Assembly (NCBI GenBank): GCA_002068375.1
Contig: MVZL01000089.1
Location: forward strand, 1-5,479
Origin: Tenericutes bacterium ADurb.BinA155
GTDB taxonomy: Bacteria > Bacillota_I > Bacilli_A > RFN20 > CAG-826
Direction of reading: 5' to 3'
Length of the DNA stretch: 5,479 bases
Shown: positions 1 to 4,371 of the stretch, piece by piece
Layout: each line of letters begins with the position of its first letter
Numbering within the stretch: position 1 is the first letter of the stretch
The notes under the pieces: generated by a model
Seen by the model: only the letters and a program-made list of their open reading frames with translations
What the model was told of the DNA's origin: nothing
The model's database searches: none
Program-made: the position numbers and the translations under genes

Positions 1-7
1 AATTCTC

Positions 8-36
8 TTGACGAACCCCGGTATACTTCGTATACT
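8..36 (+). promoter_or_regulatory. Promoter of rpsD (housekeeping sigma type)
   Basis: TTGACG at 8-13 and TATACT at 31-36 are separated by exactly 17 bases, so both hexamers are one mismatch or so from the SigA consensus at ideal spacing. Transcription would begin near position 43, giving a leader of about 154 nt before the rpsD start codon. The -10 is embedded in a duplicated palindrome, GTATAC at 21-26 and again at 30-35, which could be incidental or an operator. Confidence 0.8.
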
Positions 37-42
37 CTTACT

Positions 43-196
43 CGCGTAAATAAGGCAGCATGCCCCTACGCTCCCGTCCGACGTTCAGCCTCGAAACAAA
101 GTAAGCCTTGAGCTACTAGGCCGAAATCATGCTGAACACCCGGGGAGATGGAAGAGACACCCTAACTTTGTAACGCAAAGAAAGGAGAATATCACT
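43..196 (+). promoter_or_regulatory. Structured rpsD leader, candidate S4 autoregulatory RNA
   Basis: The untranslated leader between the predicted start of transcription and rpsD can fold. CTCCC at 71-75 pairs with GGGAG at 143-147, and nested inside it GTTCAGC at 83-89 pairs perfectly with GCTGAAC at 131-137. A separate small hairpin, CTTTG at 166-170 with CAAAG at 176-180, ends directly against the Shine-Dalgarno AAAGGAG (181-187), which lies 9 nt before the ATG. There is no run of T, so attenuation at a terminator is not indicated; control of translation initiation fits better. In Bacillus, S4 is known to repress its own monocistronic rpsD gene through a structured leader. That this leader binds S4 is inference from position and structure. 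Confidence 0.6.
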
Positions 197-802
197 ATGT
201 CTAGGTACATTGACAGCGTTTGGAAAAAGAGCCGTCACCTTTCGTTCTCGGTCCTCGAGAACGGCGACGAACTCAAGAAACGCCCCTATGGTCCGGGCCC
301 GCACGGTCAGGATCGGAAGCGCAAACCGTCCGAATATGGCCAGCAGCTTCTTGAAAAACAGAAGTTACGCGCTTTATACGGCGTGAACGAACGTCAATTC
401 CGTCGTCTCTTCATTCTCGCGAAGAAAGATCCGACCGTCACTGGTTTGGCCTTCTTCCGGATTCTCGAGAGCCGGCTCGACAACCTCGTCTATCGGATGG
501 GCTTCGCCCGTACGAGAGCTGGGGCCCGTCAGCTCGTCAACCATGGCCACGTCCTCGTGAATGGCAAAAAGGTCGATATCGCCTCCGCCCTCTGCAAAGT
601 CGGCGATGTGATCTCGCTCAAAGAAACCAGTCCGTTGAAGTGCGTCAAGGAATCGATGGATAGCAAACCGGCCGCGGTCGGTTACGTCAAAGTCGACGCT
701 GAGAAATTCCAAGGCACGTTCACTCGTTTACCCGAGCGGAACGAACTCGCCCAGGATATCCAAGAGTCGCAAATCATCGAATACTACAACCGCTTGCTCT
801 AA
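197..802 (+). CDS. rpsD: 30S ribosomal protein S4
   Basis: This encodes S4 (201 aa), a primary 16S rRNA binding protein that nucleates assembly of the 30S body and in many bacteria also represses its own synthesis. The N-terminal S4 region runs from about residue 1 to 90, with the family signature SRLDNLVYR at 92-100 opening the S4 RNA-binding domain (about 92-155, including the VNHGHVLVNGKKVDI stretch). The C-terminal end, QIIEYYNRLL, is also typical. The length matches the usual 200 aa. Only two cysteines (133 and 149) are present and none in the N-terminal region, so this is the zinc-free form. The ATG is set by AAAGGAG at 181-187. The gene is alone on this strand with its own promoter and terminator, the monocistronic arrangement seen in Bacillus rather than the alpha-operon position of E. 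coli. Confidence 0.97.
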   Translation: MSRYIDSVWKKSRHLSFSVLENGDELKKRPYGPGPHGQDRKRKPSEYGQQLLEKQKLRALYGVNERQFRRLFILAKKDPTVTGLAFFRILESRLDNLVYRMGFARTRAGARQLVNHGHVLVNGKKVDIASALCKVGDVISLKETSPLKCVKESMDSKPAAVGYVKVDAEKFQGTFTRLPERNELAQDIQESQIIEYYNRLL

Positions 803-815
803 TCTTGCGGAAACG

Positions 816-845
816 AAAAGACCTCGAGAAATCGAGGTCTTTTTT
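816..845 (+). terminator. rpsD terminator, probably shared with the convergent toxin gene
   Basis: A perfect 12-bp stem (816-827 with 832-843) closes on a GAAA tetraloop, with a GACCTCGA core and a run of six T at 840-845. It starts 13 bases after the rpsD stop codon. The A-rich left arm gives a T-rich end on the opposite strand, so it can also stop transcription of the toxin gene, whose stop codon is only 15 bases away on the other side. Confidence 0.92.
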
Positions 846-860
846 GGTTGTTAGGCTCCT

Positions 861-1286
861 TTAGTGAGCGAAAGAATCGGATTTTTTTAAAAACTCCGCT
901 GGGGAATATACGGGGATAGGCGAAGCAATGAAGCCGGCTAAGTCCCGGGTCAAGATCACGTCGATCCGAGAACGCTGAGCCACTTCGATTAAAATCGAAT
1001 CTTCATAGTCGGGACCCTGGTCCCCTAAGGCAATGATCGTGTCCGGCCCCGTCGTATCAAGAACCGTCACAAAATTAAGAAGAGATTTTATCGCTTCTCG
1101 CGTGGTCTCTTTATCGTGATAATGGCGATGCACAATATAGAACATATCGGACATTTGTTTTGCTGAGAGGAAAAGAGAAGCGTTGTGAGAGCTTGCCCAT
1201 AAGAAAACATCACGGGCTTCCGGGCCTCCAACTTCACGCCGGAAAAGAAAGTCGAGGGCAACGCAAGTGTCAATCAGGATCTTCAT
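861..1286 (-). CDS. PIN-domain toxin (VapC-like ribonuclease)
   Basis: The product, 141 aa from the ATG at 1286, is a single PIN domain. Members of this family are Mg-dependent ribonucleases, often cutting tRNA or mRNA, neutralised by the product of an adjacent gene. The first strand MKILIDTCVALDF carries the conserved Asp6. Further acidic candidates are Asp47 (SAKQMSDMFYI), the DYED cluster at 93-96, and Asp115 in the ILTRDLAGF motif. Together these give the usual metal-binding set and resemble the PIN_3-type toxins of Bacillota. A longer reading from a TTG at 1310 is possible, but the PIN fold begins at the ATG. The Shine-Dalgarno is weak and the start overlaps the end of the antitoxin gene by 17 bases, which suggests translational coupling. 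The RNA target cannot be read from the sequence. The ribonuclease role is family knowledge. Confidence 0.87.
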   Translation of the reverse strand: MKILIDTCVALDFLFRREVGGPEARDVFLWASSHNASLFLSAKQMSDMFYIVHRHYHDKETTREAIKSLLNFVTVLDTTGPDTIIALGDQGPDYEDSILIEVAQRSRIDVILTRDLAGFIASPIPVYSPAEFLKKSDSFAH

Positions 1287-1509
1287 ATTTCTTGAGCCGA
1301 GCTTCTTCAATTTCTTCCGCGCTCATATAGGGTGAGCCCGCAAGCATGCCATAAGTAGCCTTAATCGCAGCCAAGCGCGTTTCCAGGGTCGAAGGAACCG
1401 AGAGAACAGCGATAACACGTCCGTTTTTCGTAATAAAAACCGGTTCCTTGGCCGCAAGTTTCAGATACTTGCTGAGGTTTTGTTTAAGTTCCGTCGCAGG
1501 GATTTTCAT
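1270..1509 (-). CDS. Phd/YefM-family antitoxin
   Basis: The product, 79 aa from the ATG at 1509, has the N-terminal Phd/YefM DNA-binding and dimerisation fold: MKIPATELKQNLSKYL, then EPVFITKNGRVIAVLS at 22-37. The charged C-terminal part (about 41-79, ending EEARLKKYEDPD) is expected to fold over the toxin's active site. The start at 1509 is backed by AGAGG 7 bases upstream and by the family's usual N terminus. A competing in-frame ATG at 1584 has a stronger Shine-Dalgarno and would add 25 residues, giving 104 aa. The stop TGA lies inside the toxin gene, as expected for a coupled pair with antitoxin first. Proteins of this family repress their own promoter with the toxin as co-repressor, and the paired TGTACA boxes upstream fit that. 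Confidence 0.88.
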   Translation of the reverse strand: MKIPATELKQNLSKYLKLAAKEPVFITKNGRVIAVLSVPSTLETRLAAIKATYGMLAGSPYMSAEEIEEARLKKYEDPD

Positions 1510-1527
1510 GAGAGAGCCTCTGCGATT

Positions 1528-1558
1528 ATTGTACATTATTTCATTCATATTGTACATT
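1528..1558 (-). promoter_or_regulatory. Paired TGTACA operator of the toxin-antitoxin genes, overlapping the promoter
   Basis: The 10-base box ATTGTACATT occurs twice, at 1528-1537 and 1549-1558, each centred on the palindrome TGTACA, with 21 bp between equivalent bases (two helical turns). In E. coli, YefM-YoeB binds adjacent palindromes with TGTACA cores in its own operator, so binding by this antitoxin is a direct inference. On the - strand each box reads TGTACAAT and therefore contains a -10-like TACAAT (1549-1554 and 1528-1533). TGTACA at 1551-1556 also stands 17 bp before the downstream TACAAT, where a -35 would be. Repressor binding would thus block RNA polymerase. Confidence 0.7.
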
Positions 1559-1581
1559 TCTTGGGAAATGGGGTTTAAGGA

Positions 1582-1608
1582 CATCAAAGGCCTCCTCTCT
1601 TTTAAATA
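1582..1608 (-). promoter_or_regulatory. Second translation start for the antitoxin: strong Shine-Dalgarno and ATG
   Basis: On the - strand a full AGGAGG (1591-1596) stands 6 bases before an ATG (1582-1584) that is in frame with the antitoxin and has no stop between. A TATTTA at 1603-1608 just upstream could be a -10, but I see no convincing -35. Use of this start would add the 25-residue stretch beginning MSLNPISQ and containing EMYN and IMYN, which are the translations of the two TGTACA boxes. It may be the true start, a second isoform start, or a relic. Confidence 0.45.
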
Positions 1609-1635
1609 GCCTTTCATTCTTCAAAAAGGGCCAAC

Positions 1636-1668
1636 AAAATAAAAAGAAGAGGCCAGAAGCCTCTTCTT
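1636..1668 (-). terminator. tyrS terminator
   Basis: On the - strand a perfect 10-bp stem (1659-1668 with 1644-1653, sequence AAGAAGAGGC and its complement) has a 5-nt loop and is followed by TTTATTTT. It lies 16 bases after the tyrS stop codon and separates tyrS from the toxin-antitoxin pair. Confidence 0.9.
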
Positions 1669-1684
1669 AGGAACGTCTTCGCTC

Positions 1685-2935
1685 TCAGAACTCCGCGAGA
1701 TAGTAATTCTTTTTGCCCCGGCGGACAATCACGTATTTGCCATAGAGGGCGTCTTTCTTCGATACCATCTTGGCTAAATCGCTGACCTTTTCGCCATTGA
1801 TCATCACCGAATTGCCTGTGATGAAGGTCCGGGCCTCGCGCTTACTCGTGGCCGCGCCAAGGCTAATCAGAAGATCTTCTAAGAGAAGTTCACCGCTCAC
1901 GGGCTTTCTTAAGGAGCCGAGGAGTTCGACGATTTCTTCTTCCTTCAAGGAGGCGACATTGCCGGAGAAAAGGGCTTCGGACATGCTCACCGCTTCATCG
2001 GCGGCGGCTTTCCCATGGATTTCGGCGGTCACTTCATAGGCGAGCTTCTTTTGGGCGATCCGAGCGCCCGGCTGCGCAAAGTGATCTTTGGCGATCGCTT
2101 CGATCTCATCCTTGCTAAGGAAGGTGAAAACCTTGAGATACTTCACGGCGTCTTCATCGCTGGTGTTGATGAAATACTGATAGAGCTTATAGGGGCTCGT
2201 TAACGCCGGGTCAAGGAAGAGGGCCCCGTCTTCGGATTTCCCGAATTTCTTGCCATCGGCTCTCGTGATCAAATGGGCGGTCATCGCTTCGACCGGCTCA
2301 TTTTCCCCATCGAGTTTCCGGATCAGTTCGAGCCCGGAAGTGAGGTTGCCCCACTGGTCGTTCCCGCCGATCTGAATCTGGCAGTCATAGGCGTGATGGA
2401 GATGATAGAAATCGATCGATTGAAGGATCTGATAAGAGAATTCGGTGAAGGAGATGCCCGCTTCTAGGCGCGAGGCGACGATCTCTTTGCTTAACATATA
2501 GTTGATCGGGAAATACTTGCCATAATCCCGTAAGAAATCGAGGGTCTCCATATGGCCAAGCCAATCGTAGTTATTGACCAAGATGCCCTTTTTGGGGTCG
2601 CTCAAATCCAAGAAGCGGACCAATTGCTTCCGGATGCTTTCGGTATTCTCAGCGAGTTTTTCTTTGGTTTGGAGGTTCCGTTCCTTGCTCTTCCCGGAAG
2701 GATCGCCGATCATCCCGGTCGCTCCCCCCACCACCGCAATGATCCGATGGCCGGCTTTTTGGAGGCGCATCAATAACGAAATCATCACGAAATTCCCTAA
2801 GTGCATCGAGGCGGCGCTCGGGTCGAAACCGCAATAGATCGTCGTCGGCTTGCTTAAGAGTTCGCGGACTTTATCCTGGTTCGAGTATTGCTCGATGAGG
2901 CCGCGATAGTTCAAATCATCAATGATATTTTCCAT
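1685..2935 (-). CDS. tyrS: Tyrosine--tRNA ligase
   Basis: This encodes cytosolic tyrosyl-tRNA synthetase (416 aa), a class I enzyme that activates tyrosine with ATP and charges tRNA-Tyr. The Rossmann catalytic domain shows YCGFDPSA at 34-42, the HIGH-type motif HLGN at 45-48, GGATGMIGDPSG at 70-81, the tyrosine pocket residues Tyr168, Gln172 and Asp175, IGGNDQWGN at 189-197, and the KMSKS-type loop KFGKS at 230-234. The C-terminal S4 tRNA-binding domain covers roughly 350-412 (SKREARTFITGNSVMINGEKV). Length and domain order are those of ordinary bacterial TyrS. The ATG at 2935 matches the family N terminus although its Shine-Dalgarno is poor (only AAGATAG-like bases upstream). No T-box leader and no convincing promoter are visible in the 67 bases between the upstream terminator and the start codon. 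Confidence 0.97.
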   Translation of the reverse strand: MENIIDDLNYRGLIEQYSNQDKVRELLSKPTTIYCGFDPSAASMHLGNFVMISLLMRLQKAGHRIIAVVGGATGMIGDPSGKSKERNLQTKEKLAENTESIRKQLVRFLDLSDPKKGILVNNYDWLGHMETLDFLRDYGKYFPINYMLSKEIVASRLEAGISFTEFSYQILQSIDFYHLHHAYDCQIQIGGNDQWGNLTSGLELIRKLDGENEPVEAMTAHLITRADGKKFGKSEDGALFLDPALTSPYKLYQYFINTSDEDAVKYLKVFTFLSKDEIEAIAKDHFAQPGARIAQKKLAYEVTAEIHGKAAADEAVSMSEALFSGNVASLKEEEIVELLGSLRKPVSGELLLEDLLISLGAATSKREARTFITGNSVMINGEKVSDLAKMVSKKDALYGKYVIVRRGKKNYYLAEF

Positions 2936-2974
2936 AGGAACTATCTTAACGCAAATGATCCTTTTGTGGGATAG

Positions 2975-2996
2975 AGAAAGACTTTGATGTCTTTCT
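2975..2996 (-). repeat. Inverted repeat in the tyrS leader
   Basis: AGAAAGAC (2975-2982) and GTCTTTCT (2989-2996) form a perfect 8-bp inverted repeat around a 6-base centre, about 40 bases before the tyrS start codon. No T run follows on the - strand, so it is not a typical terminator. It could be an RNA hairpin, a repressor site near the tyrS promoter, or chance. Confidence 0.4.
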
Positions 2997-3002
2997 AAGA
3001 TG

Positions 3003-3028
3003 AAAAAAGGCCGCCCCGAAGGACGGCC
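3003..3028 (-). terminator. Terminator of the lipoprotein gene
   Basis: On the - strand GGCCGTCC (3021-3028) pairs with GGGCGGCC (3009-3016), 8 bp with one G-T pair, around a TTCG tetraloop, followed by six T. It lies 18 bases after the lipoprotein stop codon. The C(UUCG)G loop makes it very stable. Confidence 0.93.
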
Positions 3029-3046
3029 GAAGACTCGAAGGGAACC

Positions 3047-4219
3047 TTATTTGCTCGAAGCGCTCGAAGAAGTGCTCGGGACCGAGGTATAGCCGTCGAA
3101 GCTCGAAGGCAGATCGACTTTGACTTCGCTGCCATTCAAGAAGTCGAAGTTGGCCGAGGCTTTGAAGCTCGCCTTCTCGCTTAAGGAAGCGTAGGAACTC
3201 GGAATCATGCTTCCAAGATCCGGATTGATTTGACTCGCAATCTTGGCAAGGGTGGTATCGAGGCTGATGTCGAAATCATAGGCAAAGCCCTTGAAGGCTT
3301 TCTCCGTGAAGACGACTCCGGCCTTGAACGAAGAAACGTTCAATAAGTTGATGATCAAACCGGCGGTGCTGGTCGTCGAAGAGGGAACGTAAGAAGCCAT
3401 CGCGCTATTCATCTGAGCCGAAACGCCATTATAGAACTTCACCAAATCGGCTTTGCTGAAGTCGAATCCGACGAAGTAGCGGCCATCGCTATAGGAATAG
3501 CTCTTGAGGTAATCGCTATAGGTGGTGATGTTGGTGTAAACATCGCTCGCGACGCTCTTCAACTGGGCCTTGGCGTCCGCGTTTAATAACGGGCCGGCGG
3601 TGAGGCTGAACACATTGCTCTTAAAGAGATATTTTCCTAAGGGGATGTTGAAGCTCGAAACGAAGCTCTGGATCTCTTTGACCGCCGAAGCTAAGCCGGC
3701 GGAACTGCTATCGAGATAGAGGTTCTGATTGGCTAAATAGGCCGCGGTGGCAATATTCGCTTGGGAATAAGTGAGGCTGGTGTCGACATAGTGGAAATCC
3801 ACCGCGACATCGGCTGAGGCTTTGGCCGAAGCTTTGACGTTATTGAGGTCGGTCTCTTCTAAGCCGGTCACCCCGGCGGCAAAGCTCACGTTGCTCACGC
3901 TGGCGCTGCCTTTCGCGGAAATGATCTCCGGCATGCTGGAATTGCCCACCACCATAGTGTTGGCAAATCCCGATCCAAAGAGGGAGAGCACGGCCGAGGG
4001 AATGTTCAAATCGGCGGTGGCTTTCAGGTTGAAGTTCGAAAGCTTCACCCCAAAGGCGCCATCGGAACCGACGTTCTCAACCGCCGCCTGAAGTTTCGGG
4101 GTCGCGGTCGCATTTTCAACGGAAGAGCCGCCGGCAGGGATGACCCCGCTCGTGCCTCCGCAAGAAGCGAGGGCTAATGGGGCCGCCGCTAGAAGAAGTA
4201 AACTCATTTGTTTTTTCAT
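3047..4219 (-). CDS. Secreted lipoprotein of unknown function
   Basis: The product, 390 aa from the ATG at 4219, starts with a clear lipoprotein signal: MKKQMS, a hydrophobic core (L7-A18) and the lipobox LASC with Cys20, the only cysteine, followed by GG and a Ser/Thr/Gly-rich linker to about residue 40. It should be lipid-anchored on the outer face of the membrane. AAAGGA (4229-4234) lies 9 bases before this ATG; a longer reading from a TTG at 4306 would put 29 polar residues before the signal and is rejected. The mature part is rich in Ser and Ala with alternating strand-like segments (56-72, 101-115, 127-170, 298-322, 349-370) and a tyrosine-rich patch at 228-253, ending in a Ser tail (379-390). 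Those strands vaguely recall LolA/LppX-like lipoproteins, but I recognise no named domain or catalytic motif. The gene stands alone between two terminators. Confidence 0.88.
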   Translation of the reverse strand: MKKQMSLLLLAAAPLALASCGGTSGVIPAGGSSVENATATPKLQAAVENVGSDGAFGVKLSNFNLKATADLNIPSAVLSLFGSGFANTMVVGNSSMPEIISAKGSASVSNVSFAAGVTGLEETDLNNVKASAKASADVAVDFHYVDTSLTYSQANIATAAYLANQNLYLDSSSAGLASAVKEIQSFVSSFNIPLGKYLFKSNVFSLTAGPLLNADAKAQLKSVASDVYTNITTYSDYLKSYSYSDGRYFVGFDFSKADLVKFYNGVSAQMNSAMASYVPSSTTSTAGLIINLLNVSSFKAGVVFTEKAFKGFAYDFDISLDTTLAKIASQINPDLGSMIPSSYASLSEKASFKASANFDFLNGSEVKVDLPSSFDGYTSVPSTSSSASSK

Positions 4220-4290
4220 GTTATTTTGTCCTTTCGACGTTGCTATTCTTGACTCATCTCGCCTCGAAGTCCACAACTTTCGTCTTCCAG

Positions 4291-4308
4291 TTTTGCCGAT
4301 TTGCAAAA
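4291..4308. repeat. Short inverted repeat upstream of the lipoprotein gene
   Basis: TTTTGC (4291-4296) and GCAAAA (4303-4308) form a 6-bp perfect inverted repeat with a 6-base spacer. It lies in the region between the groEL terminator and the lipoprotein start codon where that gene's promoter must be. It might be an operator, but arms this short can arise by chance. Confidence 0.25.
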
Positions 4309-4310
4309 TG

Positions 4311-4351
4311 AATCAAGAAACTCCCGTCCCATCGAAGGATGAGGCGGGAGT
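4311..4351 (-). terminator. groEL terminator
   Basis: On the - strand ACTCCCG (4345-4351) pairs with CGGGAGT (4320-4326). The stem is extended inward by a G-T pair, a C-G pair, one mismatch and a further 4-bp helix (CATC with GATG) with a 4-base loop, then followed by TTTCTTGATT. It begins 20 bases after the groEL stop codon. The T tail is interrupted, so efficiency may be moderate. Confidence 0.78.
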
Positions 4352-4371
4352 ATTTCTCACGTTTTTAGCGA

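Noticed and set aside
116..712. Open frames on the - strand opposite the rpsD leader and gene (116-304 and 374-712)
   Set aside because: They are antisense to a certain S4 gene, have no ribosome binding site that I can see and show no recognisable domain.
1287..1310. Toxin starting at TTG 1310
   Set aside because: The eight extra residues precede the conserved first strand of the PIN fold, and the ATG at 1286 gives the usual N terminus.
1270..1617. Antitoxin starting at the far upstream ATG at 1617
   Set aside because: It would overlap the A/T-rich promoter-like region just after the tyrS terminator, has no Shine-Dalgarno in the right place, and the ATGs at 1584 and 1509 both have better signals.
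861..1617. Insertion sequence or phage origin for the toxin-antitoxin pair
   Set aside because: I found no transposase, integrase, terminal inverted repeats or target duplication around it.
1770..2837. Several + strand open frames of 60-90 codons opposite tyrS
   Set aside because: They overlap an unambiguous tyrS coding frame and their translations are low-complexity antisense products without family features.
2936..3046. T-box riboswitch upstream of tyrS
   Set aside because: The interval is too short and contains no T-box core such as AGGGTGG; the only strong hairpin there is the terminator of the preceding gene.
4220..4371. groEL and the lipoprotein gene as one operon, or a CIRCE (HrcA) element here
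   Set aside because: A good terminator at 4311-4351 separates the genes, and no TTAGCACTC-type inverted repeat is present. A groESL control element would lie outside the window.
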